From assembly GCA_002943765.1 (NCBI GenBank), contig PQWQ01000037.1:186001-250000 (forward strand): a stretch of DNA of 64,000 nt, given 5' to 3'. This document shows, piece by piece, positions 37,934 to 49,534 of the stretch. A program made the translations under genes and the position numbers. Source of the DNA: Psoroptes ovis. Taxonomy: Eukaryota > Arthropoda > Arachnida > Sarcoptiformes > Psoroptidae. How positions within the stretch are numbered: position 1 is the stretch's first letter; the number at the start of each line of letters is the position of its first letter. The notes under the pieces were generated by a model. It worked only from the letters and a program-made list of their open reading frames with translations. It was not told the DNA's origin and did no database searches.

Positions 37934-38374
37934 TTAAGCAATAGTGTAGAAATTATTGCCACTGTATTGTGCTGATCTTCCTTTCCACGGGATAATACGA
38001 TAACCGATCGGCGTTCCGACCCATTGATCATAAACACGAATACCAGTTTTTTCACATTTTACAAAAATTGCAGTATGCTGGCGCAAATGCGGCTCATTAT
38101 ATGAATGATGCGGACCAAGAAATGTAGCGATAGCCGTGAATCTCGGTATACGAGCACAATTTTTTCGTACTAAAACACCACGTTTCCATGTTTGTGTCAA
38201 ACCGATTTGTCGGTTACCAGGTTGTCGATGGCAATTTGTTTGAACCAATGCAGCACATTGTTGATTGATACCGATCCAATGACCTACATGAGCTGCTGGA
38301 CTGATACATCGAACATAGCCATAAGCAATGGCAATCAATGCCGAAAATGTCACAAGGAGAATAACGGATTTCAT
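37934..38374 (-). CDS. Secreted P60/NlpC-like bacteriolytic enzyme (amidase-effector type), 146 aa; probable bacterial origin
   Basis: Intronless 146-aa frame with a classical signal peptide (MKSVILLVTFSALIAIAYG, cleavage near 19-20). The mature part of about 126 aa looks like a small papain-like peptidoglycan amidase: a Cys at the start of a helix after Gly-rich sequence (GINQQCAALVQ, C40), a His in a beta strand (RQHTAIFV, H100), and VYDQW (D116) as the third polar position. This Cys...HxAI order is that of P60/NlpC enzymes and of type VI amidase effectors. Families of this sort occur in house dust mites (a roughly 14-kDa bacteriolytic protein, also described as an allergen) and in ticks and mites as domesticated amidase effectors. 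Additional Cys at 23, 48, 73 and 107 suggest disulfides suited to secretion. Expected role: secreted, gut or cuticle, cutting bacterial peptidoglycan. The exact sub-family is inference. Confidence 0.75.
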   Translation of the reverse strand: MKSVILLVTFSALIAIAYGYVRCISPAAHVGHWIGINQQCAALVQTNCHRQPGNRQIGLTQTWKRGVLVRKNCARIPRFTAIATFLGPHHSYNEPHLRQHTAIFVKCEKTGIRVYDQWVGTPIGYRIIPWKGRSAQYSGNNFYTIA

Positions 38375-38699
38375 TATTTCTGTTGTTTAAATAAAAAAAT
38401 CGTTGATCAAATGATACTTGGTCATCTATATACTTGATCATTTATATACATTTTCCATCCAATTAAATTGATTTCTGTCATTGATTGATTGACAAATTTT
38501 CAAGTGTTTTGATTTAATAAATTGAGTGTTTTTCCCCAGTGTAAACAACAAATTACAACCATTGAAGCAATCAAATTTCATATGATTCGATTTTAGAATT
38601 AAATTTCAATCAAATCAAACAATTGACTGGAAAACAGCATTAAAAACAATCGACATTCTATCGATTGCGGAATCGCTGTGCTTTTCGTCAAACAGCACC
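38375..38699. other. Divergent promoter region between the secreted enzyme and the membrane orphan
   Basis: 325 bp separate the two start codons on opposite strands. The TATA candidate lies on the enzyme side. On the other side I see no clear core element before the ATG at 38700. Confidence 0.45.
38441..38448 (-). promoter_or_regulatory. TATA box candidate for the secreted enzyme gene
   Basis: The minus strand reads TATATAAA about 67-74 nt before the start codon, followed by a second TATATAG-like word nearer the gene. The position suits a short 5' UTR. A strong TATA box is common for abundantly expressed secreted proteins. Confidence 0.45.
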
Positions 38700-40518
38700 A
38701 TGCTCACCAACATCATTCAATCACTAGCAATTTTACCATTAATTTCAATGATCATTTTGCTCAATTGTAACCATAATGATGATCCTGAATTGACCAATCT
38801 AGATTATGAAATGAATACATATGAAAAATTTATTTATTATCAACAAAAATTAAATATTATGATGATTGGTAGTGTACCACAGACACGTAGTGAACAAGAA
38901 AATTTATATAAATTAAATAATGATGATAATAAAAGGAATAAATTAAATCATATTAATAATAGCAATATGACAGACAATATATCAAATGAAACCGTAATAA
39001 TAATGAAAAATAAAAAACAAACAATTTACATTGTTGATAATAGTCGTTTCGTTCATGAATTCAATGATTATGAATTAGATTCACGTGGTATGATTAAATC
39101 ATTATCATTTTTGAATTATTACGAGAATGATTCATTGAATAATAATGATAAAATTAAGCCATTATACCAAAAATGGCCAGCATTACATTCAATATTGAAT
39201 TCAATTGAAAATTCAAATTCAAATAATGATAATATTAATTTGAATAATGAAAAAATCGAAACAATAACATTTTCATTATCATCCAGTCTATCATATGATT
39301 CAATTGATTTGGAACAATTTATGAATAATAATAATTCGACTGATACAAATAAAAATCAAGATTTAGGTGAATATTTTGTATGGATAACTGTATACTATCA
39401 TCATCATTATCAAATACATTTGTATCGTGTATTTAATCTCCTGATATCCGATGGTTTCATACATATTCATTCGTATAAACAAGCGGCAAACGACAATGAT
39501 GATGAACGAATCAAAATTGCATCAACATCCGAACAGAATTTTACTTATATCTTTGAACAATCATTCAATGATCAACAATTGCATTCATTACGCGGACGAT
39601 TGATTACATTAGATGATTTAAACACAAATATTGATCGAATAATTGATGATCATTTCACGACAAACATTCGACGTAATTCCAACATAACATTGAATGAACA
39701 ATCGAATCAACAACGATCAACAAACATTATTTGTTATCGTAAAAGTGATTCAACATTGCATTTAAATGATAACGATAATTGTCCAAACGATATGAATGAA
39801 TTGAAATTATTTATAATACAATCATTTTATACTCAACAATTCCTGTATCTATTCGATTATCAATATGTTTATGCCATACGCCGTAGTAGTAGATCAAAAA
39901 TACAATTTCATTTAGAACAAATATATCGATATTCATTTTATCCCAGGATATTTCAACAAGGTTCCATTCTATGTAAGAGTGCATTTATAATTATATTAGC
40001 TTGTCCGAAAATTTTTTGTCGATTATATCGTAGGGAAATGATTAGAAAATTGGCAAAAACTTTTCGGACAGCCTAATATTTGACATTAAATTATTAATAT
40101 TTTTTTATTTTATAAATTCAAAGTTCAAATAATCATCGTAATCGATATGATTCTAATAATAATAATTATATTTACAATCATTATCTTATCGATTATTTAT
40201 TACCTTTATCCGAATGAATTTAAAATTTTCCTGATTAATCTCGTAAATAAACGTAAAACATTTTATCCGATTCATTCAAGATTAAAAGCTTTGCAACCAT
40301 TATCAACGATTTCTTCATCGAATATATCATCATCATCATCATCGACAATGAAAACATTATCAGGACCATCAACAACAACAACGACAACACTGGAAATCAA
40401 TTCAATTAATGAAAATATTAATAAAACGACGAAAAAGCGAAGGAAAAAACTGAAATCTCAAAGAAAATTGAATAAACTTAAGAAGAAAATATCATCCAAG
40501 ATGAAATTGAAGAAATAA
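38700..40518 (+). CDS. Unrecognised single-pass membrane protein with highly basic tail, 555 aa
   Basis: Two exons, 38700-39972 and 40124-40518, joined by a 151-nt phase-1 intron (CTAT|GTAAGA ... CAAAG|TT) give 555 aa. Signal peptide of about 25 residues (SLAILPLISMIILLNC). The large ectodomain (to about 425) is Asn/Asp-rich with many N-linked glycosylation sequons and aromatic patches (FVWITVYYHHHYQIHLYRVF). The transmembrane span is at about 427-453 (ILIIIIIFTIIILSIIYYLY). The cytosolic tail is Ser/Thr-rich, then very basic at the end (KKRRKKLKSQRKLNKLKKK). Splicing is supported because exon 1 alone would lack a membrane anchor and because an in-frame MITE otherwise supplies the coding read-through. 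AATAAA is at 40547. No family is recognised; a receptor-like surface role is only inference. Confidence 0.7.
39996..40076. mobile_element. Hairpin MITE family 1, type A, copy 19, inside an intron
   Basis: The ends are TTAGCTTGTCCGAAAATTTT and AACTTTTCGGACAGCCTAA, with TA on both sides. It occupies 81 of the 151 nt of the orphan gene's intron, starting 23 nt after the donor. Confidence 0.9.
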
Positions 40519-41402
40519 TCATCATTTGAATCGATCTAATTCATGGAATAAAGATTCAAAGATGGCGCCTTGGACCTCTAAGGTTGTACAGAAGGATTTA
40601 TCATTCTTCATTAATTTCTCATTAAAACTTGAAATTATCTTCTTTTTCGATTGAATCGATTTATATTCATTAATTTATTAATGTTTCGATGGATAATTAC
40701 ACAATCAATGATATTTGGAAAAATGGAAAAGAAGTAATATTAATTCTTATCTTGTTATGTTATACATTTATTCTCTTTAAAATTATATTGATTCAAGATT
40801 TCTTTAAGAAAAAATTTCTTTAAGACTCTAAGGCGCTCTTTGGAAAAAATTGATGATGATCAACAGGCTTTTATTATTACAGCAACATAGATAGTGTTTT
40901 ATATACATTTTTTTTCTTGAGAGATGTACAAGACTATAGCATTATATAGCACAGCATTAAAGATATAACGAAACAAATAAATAAAACAAATGAAATTTGG
41001 ACCATCTGTTACATATTTAATCAAATTTGATCAATAAAATTCGAAAAATTTCAATAAAAAACTTGTCCATCATAATATTTCGATTGAAACAATTGGTTTG
41101 ATACCAAATTCGCATATATTCATCGATGATTTCATTCAAAAATCAACTATTTCATTAACCAAATGGTTCAATGAATACTTTTGCTTTGATTTTCTTTTTG
41201 ATTTGAAAAAATTCAATGAATTTTTGATGATAATAATAAAATGCATTTACGAGATTTGCGATATTATGCTGCATCATTATTTTGTGTTGATGTTTGAGAT
41301 TTAAAATGTTTTCAAGAAAATTGAAATAAGCAAAGTTGAGGGGGGGATGATAATAATTTTGTTATCATTTCAATTTACTTGTCCAACAACGGTCCAAATT
41401 TA

Positions 41403-41482
41403 TTAGATTGTCCGATAAGTTTTTGCCGATTTTATCGTAGAAAATCATTGAAAAATCGGTGAAAACTTTTCGGACAACTTAA
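41403..41482. mobile_element. Hairpin MITE family 1, type A, copy 20
   Basis: The ends are TTAGATTGTCCGATAAGTTT and AACTTTTCGGACAACTTAA, next to TA. Confidence 0.9.
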
Positions 41483-42767
41483 TAAATGTTTATCGAGGCT
41501 GGAATCATCATTTGGTGGAAGAATTTTGAAAAATTCTTAATAAATCAAATATCAGAATATATGAGGCATAGGGTCTATGAAAAAATTGATTTTGATTTTT
41601 TTTGTGTGGAGGGCGCTGCTCTGTCAATTGTCAAAAATTTAAATTTAAAATATGATTAAAATGATTAGATTTTCAATGGATTGTTCAACGACACTGAGGC
41701 TATGGCCTCAAGGAAAAAAAATGAAAGAAATCAATGGTAAACACTGCCTTTTTTCTCAATAAATTTTGCTTTATTACCAATCTTAAATTGGTTGAGGTCA
41801 AAGTTCATCGACAAAGTCAGACCGTGGTTCGTGCCTACGGCCAGCAGGTAATAGTTAAGATAATCGAACCTTGTTAACATAAGCATCGAAAAAAAATATC
41901 GATTTTTTTATCGAATTTTTCTATAGCCATTCACCAACCTGTTGCATTCATTTATTTTCTTAAATAATTGAATGTGCATTGAAAGCATTTGATTATCACT
42001 TCCGAGAATTCTAAAAATTATTATTATTATCGTTCATTGGTGATGATATGATGCATACATATCAAATACACATCAAATATTTAATGGCATCATTTTCCGA
42101 GTATTTTTTTTTCATTTCTGATAAAAGGTAATAGGTTTAAAATAAATAAATAAATGGGAAAAATAATTATCGAAAAATTTGTTAATTATTTGATTGAATT
42201 CATAAGTGGAATTCTAATTCTTTTTTCTTTGAATGAAATCTTCATCCAAAGATATTTGACTGTGATCAATCAATTTAAATCAATTATTATTGAATAATAT
42301 ATTGAAATATATATTGAATTTCACATTTTTGACTAAGATTTTTTCAATTTTTGAAAATTCATAGAATTGATTTGAGGACTAATACCTTTGAAGAAAAATT
42401 TTCATTCAAAAAAATAAAAAAAAAATGATGCAAATGATACGAGTGGGTGTTTGTTCATGTGTGTTGTGTTCTGATTGAAAATATTGGCATACACGGGGCT
42501 ATTATTTGAACACACTAAAATCTTAGAATAGTGTGAAATATCCTGTGGAAAGCTCGAAAATTGAAAATTAATTTTAATTTTCTTAAATTTTTCTTTAAAA
42601 TTTTGTTAAAAATAGAAAATCCGGCTTCCTATTTTCAATACAAATTTTCAATTTCTCTAAGACTATCCTGTGTGTGTGGATATGTCATGGAGTGTGAATT
42701 GTTGTTTTTGAGATTTTCATTTTTTTGATTTTTTGACGTGAAAAAATTATTACTTCAAGAAAAGTAT

Positions 42768-42852
42768 TAAAGGTTGTCCGGAAAGTTTTGGCCGATTTTC
42801 ATTGGGCAACTCTCGATTCGATTAAGCCGAATGAACTTATCGGACAGCCTAA
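42768..42852. mobile_element. Hairpin MITE family 1, type B (reverse), copy 21
   Basis: The ends are TAAAGGTTGTCCGGAAAGTT and AACTTATCGGACAGCCTAA. The interior GATTAAGCCGAATGAAC lies on the right-hand side. Confidence 0.85.
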
Positions 42853-43710
42853 TTCATTTTTTCATCATCATCTTCATCAACGAAAGAAAATAACGTGATG
42901 AAAGATTGAATTACAAGCAATTATCTAAGATAATTGTGTGAGGATAACTCGATTCTACTAAGATAATGGCAAGTGTTGCTTCCAACCCTGGAAAAAATCT
43001 ATGATTAATCTATTTAGATTATGAAAATAATCAAGATTTACGATCATCGTAAGATTGTCAATTTTTCTTTAAGAAACTATGGGTGAAACTATTGGCAATT
43101 GGTGTAAAATAAACAGAGAGGAGGAGGCGAAAAAAAAAATCCGGTTATTTCACAATATCGAAGACGAAAATTATTCAATATTTTCGCCGTGAATCATCGG
43201 CTAAAATGAACAAAATAAATTTTCAAAAATCATTATCATCGAAGATCATAGACACAGACACATGATCATCTTCTTCGGTAGAAGACTATGGAAATTTTGA
43301 AAAATTTAAAATTTCAAAAAATTTTGATACACAGCTTGGGTGTATCATCAAATCAAAAAGGTTGTAAAAACCTTATATTCATTATTTTAAATGTGTACAA
43401 TCGATGATAATAATAATAATAACAATAATCAAGATTCATTCATTCATTGAGGAGAGAGGAATTTTATTCAAAAATCTTAAGAAATCATTTTTGAATAAAA
43501 ATTGAGAGCTTTGAATTTGAATTTTTCTTAAATTTACTTTCTTAAAATTTCTAAGATATAAGTAATGATGATATTTGGTTGAATAGAACGAAAAACAAAA
43601 TCGAAATCCAAATGGGAATGTCAATCTTTCAATGATTTTAATTTTCAATGAATGAATAAAATGTCTTCATCATCAGATGATGACTGATGGCTATTATATG
43701 ATGATTATTA

Positions 43711-43790
43711 TTAGTTGGTCCGAAAAGTTCTTGCTGATTATATCGTGGGGAATTATGAGAAAATCGGCAAGAACTTTTCGGACAATCTAA
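43711..43790. mobile_element. Hairpin MITE family 1, type A, copy 22
   Basis: The ends are TTAGTTGGTCCGAAAAGTTC and AACTTTTCGGACAATCTAA. The left tip has a small G/T rearrangement. Confidence 0.85.
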
Positions 43791-44178
43791 AATTTTTTTT
43801 TCTTATTTAACAAAACACAAAACATATCATCTAAGACATAAGCATATCATCCGGAAACATTTATGATAAGAAAATTTTTTTACAAATTCAAGAAAATTTC
43901 AACCTTTGAAAATGTGTCTCTGAAAAAATATATTCACGGTGGTCTATAATTGAAAATTTCAACAACGAGAAAAATTAATCAAAATCAAATTATATTCGAT
44001 TGATTGAAAATTCAATCGATTGATTATCGTAAATCATTAATATAATAAATATACCCTCCTACACTGTACTCAGTACAGCAACAATTTCAAATTGAATGAA
44101 TATTTATCTCTCGAAAAAACATATGAACAGAAGAAAAAAATTAACTAAAAACCATTCATTATTGCTTGTCAATAATAT

Positions 44179-44261
44179 TTGGGTTGTCCAATAAATTCTT
44201 GCCGTTTTTTCAATTATTTTTTTTCATTAGAAAAACGGCAAGAACTTATGGGACAACCTTA
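44179..44261. mobile_element. Hairpin MITE family 1, type C, copy 23
   Basis: The ends are TTGGGTTGTCCAATAAATTC and AACTTATGGGACAACCTTA. The inner arms are TTGCCGTTTTTTC and GAAAAACGGCAAG. Confidence 0.85.
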
Positions 44262-44496
44262 TAGTTTAATTTATCATTTTTGTTGATCAATTATTTTCAT
44301 TATTATTATCAATGAATGAAAATGTTGGCAAATTAGCAATTTAGCAATCGAATGAGGTAATGAATATTAAATGATTTTGCTTAAAGAAATTATTATTTTT
44401 TTATCATAAAAATGAATTAAAAACCATGTACGAAATGTATTTGAAATCAAAATGTACAACAATTTTGTTTGATTATCATTATTATTATTTATTGTA

Positions 44497-44580
44497 TCAG
44501 GTTGTCCGAAAAGTTTTTTAGCCGATTTTCACATGTATTTTCAATCAGTAAATCGGCCGAAAACTTTTCGGACAGCCTAA
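44497..44580. mobile_element. Hairpin MITE family 1, type D, copy 24
   Basis: The ends are TCAGGTTGTCCGAAAAGTTT and AACTTTTCGGACAGCCTAA. The centre CACATGTATTTTCAATCAGT is the type-D core. Confidence 0.9.
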
Positions 44581-44978
44581 TTACATCAATCAATACCTAC
44601 GCAATTTTTTTCAATCTGGAACTTGTTGGATTTTTGATGTTATTGTCATTTTGGAACAAACAAACAGAAACAAATTTTGTGTCATGTTTCAGAGTCATAT
44701 ATTTTTTCCTGCATTTGATGTGATTATTCATTCATTCATTCATTTGAGTGGTAGAAAATGATTTATAAAAAATGAAATAATGGAAAATTGAAAAAATTCA
44801 TTGAATAAAATGAATTTATGAGGCTATTATTATTATTATTATTATGTATTTTGTATGTACAATATTCAGGTCATGGTTTCAAGGCAGTGAAAATGAAAAA
44901 AATTTGATAAAATAAATTTTTTAAAATTTCTTAAAATGATTCTTAGTCTAATTCAATTTGCCTTTGAGTGTAATATTA

Positions 44979-45058
44979 TTAGGTTGTCCTGAAAGTTTTT
45001 GTCGATTTTCTCATTATTTTCTATGATGTAATCGGCAAGAACTTTCTGGACAACATAA
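44979..45058. mobile_element. Hairpin MITE family 1, type A, copy 25
   Basis: The ends are TTAGGTTGTCCTGAAAGTTT and AACTTTCTGGACAACATAA. The arm change CCTGAAAG/CTTTCTGG is compensated on the two sides. Confidence 0.9.
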
Positions 45059-45301
45059 TATTTCTTGACTAATTTATTTTATGAATATAAGAGTACACTG
45101 ATGAGAATGATGAGAATAATTTACATTTTTCAAAAAAAAAAAAATTTGCGATGGTGTATCATTTCAAATAAATAAATATATACAAGTTGGACTCATTGAT
45201 AATACAGGTGAATGAAAAATTTGGAAAAAAAAAATCAAAAATAATAAAATTTTATCATATCTTTAACCACATATGTTATATATCAACCAGCAATTATTAT
45301 A

Positions 45302-45383
45302 TTGGGTTGTCTCATAAATTCTTGTCGTTTTTTAATTTTTTTTTTCATTCGAAAAATGGTAAAAACTTATGGGACAACCTTAT
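45302..45383. mobile_element. Hairpin MITE family 1, type C, copy 26
   Basis: The ends are TTGGGTTGTCTCATAAATTC and AACTTATGGGACAACCTTA. It closely resembles copy 23, 1.1 kb away. Confidence 0.85.
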
Positions 45384-45603
45384 ATTTGCAGCAATACTAA
45401 TCATAATGATAATAATAATGATACTAAGGTTCCTTTTGGGCGATTGATATCAGCCACCACCACCACTGAGCAACAGCAACATTTGAAGATGATAATTATA
45501 AATATAAAAACATAAATCACACACATACATAAATTTAAATTGATTGCTTTTGCTATAAATAAATAAATATTTGAAAAAAAAAATTTCATCATCAAAAATA
45601 TTA

Positions 45604-45685
45604 TTAAGTTGTTCGAAAAGTTCTAGCCGATTTCCATGAACAACTCTATCCAATTAAGCCGAATGAACTTTTTCGGACAATCTAA
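45604..45685. mobile_element. Hairpin MITE family 1, type B (reverse), copy 27
   Basis: The ends are TTAAGTTGTTCGAAAAGTTC and AACTTTTTCGGACAATCTAA, with AATTAAGCCGAATGAAC on the right. Confidence 0.85.
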
Positions 45686-46146
45686 TATTTTGTACTAATA
45701 ACAAATAATCATAAATATTTTTTGTGTGTGAGTGTGTCGCGCGGTGTGGCAATAGCCATGTACAAGCCATCTCGAAGGATCAAACGATTGTTTAATTGTA
45801 TGTTTTTTTTTCTGAATTTTTCTGAAAATGAAACAAACAAATACAAACTTTGAATTTGAATTTTTGTACAAACGCCTTCAGCTTCCGATAGCCTCGATTT
45901 TAGCCTCATAAAAATTAGTTACGAAAAAACTAAAATACATTCATTCATTTATTCATTCATTTCATTCAAATAAAAATAATTTATAATTAAGAAATATCAA
46001 TCAAAAAAAAGAAAAGAAGCATAAGAAAATCTCAAAGAAAAAAATCTTAAGAAATAAATTCATTTACCTTGCAATCACATTCATATGCATGCATACATGT
46101 ATAATAATAAACTAAACGCGTCTTAAAAACAATAATAATAAATAAT

Positions 46147-46230
46147 TTAAGGTTGTCCGAAAAGTTTTTGCCGAATTTTTGCAATGATTTTCTAATGATA
46201 TAATCGGTAAAAACTTTGCGGACAACCTGA
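46147..46230. mobile_element. Hairpin MITE family 1, type A, copy 28
   Basis: The ends are TTAAGGTTGTCCGAAAAGTT and AACTTTGCGGACAACCTGA. The core is GATATAATCGGTAAAAAC. Confidence 0.9.
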
Positions 46231-47670
46231 TAATAAATTTTTATTTCATTTTTTATTATGAAAAATGAAAAAATTTATCATTTTTTGTTAATTCAAAATT
46301 CATTCATTCATTATTTATTATTATTGCTTGGTTGTAACACGCGCGTAATTATTGTCTTTTCATTTCAATTTTCATTTCTTTGAATCAACACGGAGGTGTG
46401 TAATGATTGATTTTCGCTGGAAACACACATAGAAATAAGATAAATTTAATCATAAATTTATAATTAAATTTCAAAGGGTTTCAAATATATTCAATTATTA
46501 TTGTTTTTGAAAAATATGATTTTGGTGGGCGGTGTAATGTGTCATCGATCACATTCACAGACAATAAGAATTCGCGAGAACTATTTTTATGAATTATTTT
46601 CATTAATTTTATCATACAAAGATTGTTCAGATGATGTCCATGTGGTCAAACAGAAAAAAAGATGAATTTTCAAATAATTTTATGAATGAAAATTTTTTTC
46701 ATGGTCAATTCATATATTGTGAAATTTAGTTAATGTAAAAAAATGTTCTGAAATATCAGCTGATTATATTAAGATAATTTCATTCATCAACAACATTTTT
46801 CATTCATAAAAATCAGTCAAAACACGTTTTTTGTTTCGATTGTACGAGATATACTAACATCATTGAAAATTTCATTTCATTCATAAAAAAATATTAATTC
46901 ATAAATTTTTGATTGATAAAATCATTGAACAAAGTAAATGTATCAAGATTGTTGAATGGATAATAAAATGTCAAAATGTTAATCATCAGGGGAACGAAAA
47001 AATTACGTTCAATGAAATTATGTGTAAAATTATTAATTTATTCAAAGCAAATTGAAACGAAAAGAAATCATTGAAATATTCATTGAAATTTTCACTTTTT
47101 ACACATGCTGCATAAATTATACTTGGAAAACTAGTTATTTTGAACTTGTTTCATATCAAACATTTAATCTTTTTGCAAAGCAAATGAGACGGAATAAAGG
47201 GTAAAGCTAATTTCACATTGAAAAATATCACTTCCACTCGATATTGTATGCATGTAAACAATTAAGAAATATTAGAAAATGGATCAAATTTTGAAAATTC
47301 AAAATGATTGAACACATGTTTGAATTTCTAAGAAAAATTTTATTCAAAAATTCAATTATTAATTAATTAATTGGAAAATGAAAAATTCATTAAATAATAA
47401 GACACAGAGAGAGATATGATTGTAATTTCAAAGACATTATTCGAAATGGAATCCCGAAATTAATTCAAAATCCTATGCTTCTTCTATGTTCAATGATGAT
47501 GATACATCATTTGAATCAATTTATCAAATAAAAATGAAATAAAAACATGAATAATGTTTTTTTCAATGGAATGAATCTTTAATCTTGAATGAATCTTGTT
47601 CTTGTTTTCTTAGGTTTTATGATTAATCAACGGATTTTCAATGATAATTTTTAGTGAAATGAATTTCGCC

Positions 47671-47692
47671 ACGTGTAACAACGGTTACACGT
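47671..47692. repeat. G+C-rich perfect hairpin with E-box
   Basis: ACGTGTAAC and GTTACACGT form a 9-bp perfect stem with a 4-nt loop (AACG). The word CACGTG overlaps the left arm. The surrounding 47664-47745 is unusually G+C-rich for this region and holds repeated CGGCGAAAC-like words. It is unrelated to the MITE families. Confidence 0.55.
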
Positions 47693-48160
47693 AGTGAAAC
47701 GGCGAAACGGGCGACAATGGCTACACCACAGAGACTGATTATCATTTGAACAAGACTATAGTTTTTTTTTATTTTTTGAAAAAAAAATCTTCATTGAATC
47801 AATGATAATAACTCGAAGAATTTCATAGATTTTACAAAAATCAAAATGATTTATGGTCGAATTTTACATTGCTCAAAGTCATTAATCTTATCACCTTGCG
47901 AAAAAAACTCCAGAAACATAAAAACAGTCCTAAACGATTATAAGAAGAAAAAGAAGGACGAAGATGATCGAAAGAAAAAAAAAACATTTATCATTTGAAA
48001 TGAAATCATTTCATGTTTCTTTAAGAAACAAGTGAAGAAAAGCCAAAATTGAAAAAAAATCAATTTTGGATTTTTTTTCACTTTTTCTTGATATTTCAAT
48101 CATCATAATCAAATGTCTGTTGAAGATTATAGATTTGTGTGTTGAAGGAAATCAATGATA

Positions 48161-48240
48161 TTAGGCTGTCCGAAAAGTTTTTGCCGATTATATTGTAGGA
48201 AATTATGAGAAAATCGGCAAAAACTTATCGGACAACCTAA
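48161..48240. mobile_element. Hairpin MITE family 1, type A, copy 29
   Basis: The ends are TTAGGCTGTCCGAAAAGTTT and AACTTATCGGACAACCTAA, with TA immediately on both sides. One of the cleanest copies. Confidence 0.92.
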
Positions 48241-49449
48241 TACAAATGGCTCCAATTAGGGGCAGCCAACTTTTTGAGCAGATAGAGGAATGGGAAATAA
48301 AGGAAACTTTCTAATGGATTATGTATTCAAAAGCTATTGAATTATACATCGACTGTGTTTCAATGTTAAAGTTCAATTGAACAATTTCAACAAAAAAAAA
48401 TTGCACTAGAATTTCAATTTTTTGACCTTAACATGACCAAAAATAGTCGAAAAGACCTAATAAAAATTATTGTTGATCTATGTTATTAGCTTGTAATAAC
48501 AATAACAAATTCATATTCCATATTTCAAATAAACAAACTCATTTTGTCAAAATTTTAAATTTCAAATCATTGTTATGATTTAAGAAATCATTTTTTTTTC
48601 TTTAAGAAAAAATGAAACTATTTAGATTATTTATTTATTTGTTTGTTCGCCTTTATCATTATTATGTCATTTTATTTTCATTATTTAAATAATGACAACT
48701 TGAACAATATTTTTTTTCTTTGAGCAACTAATCATCATCATCATCATGTAATTCATTCGGGGACTAATAGAATATTTTTCTTGTTGCTGTCATAGATTAC
48801 ATATGTGTGTGTGTGTGTGGAATCATTTCAAAAAACATATTGTCATAATATTATTATTATCATTTCAATTGTTGATTGTAAGTTATCAACAAAAAAATAA
48901 TAGAAGAAATAATGAATATATTTTTCATGATTTTTGAATAAAAAATGTATTCAATAGTCTTTTAGTAGGCGATGATCTTTGATCATCATCATCATTTTCA
49001 TTTTCATTTCATTCATTTTCATTGATAATGTTGAATTTTGAATATATATGTTATTACAATAAATAAATAAGATGCACACAGAAAAAATAAGAAATTCAAC
49101 CAATTTTTTTTTACATGAAAATTATTATTATTATGAATTTCACCATTGTCATCATCTACACTGATTGTTTATTTATTTATTTATTTGTTTTTCAATTCAT
49201 TTCATTACATTTTTGAATATTTTTATAAGTAATACATACGTACGTATATATATATTACGTAGGTGAATTTTTTTTTCTTAATTTTTTCTTTTTTATCAAA
49301 AATAACTAAACAGTTAAGATTTTTATTTGTTTTTTCATTTGTTTTTATTAATACATGAAAATTCATTAAATCAAATAACAGTAAATGAAGAAAAACCTTT
49401 GTTCTAAATTATTCTCGGTGAATTTTTATTTTTATTTTTCGAAAAATTA

Positions 49450-49534
49450 TTAAGGTTGTCCGCAAAGTTTTTATCCGGTTATATCGTAGAAAATCATTCA
49501 AAAAAATCAGCAAAAACTTTTCGGACAACTTTAA
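49450..49534. mobile_element. Hairpin MITE family 1, type A, copy 30
   Basis: The ends are TTAAGGTTGTCCGCAAAGTT and AACTTTTCGGACAACTTTAA. The core is ATATCGTAGAAAATCATTC. Confidence 0.88.

Noticed and set aside
41815..41870. Patch GTGGTTCGTGCCTACGG resembling a tRNA B-box
   Set aside because: The conserved A after TTCG is missing and no cloverleaf is apparent.
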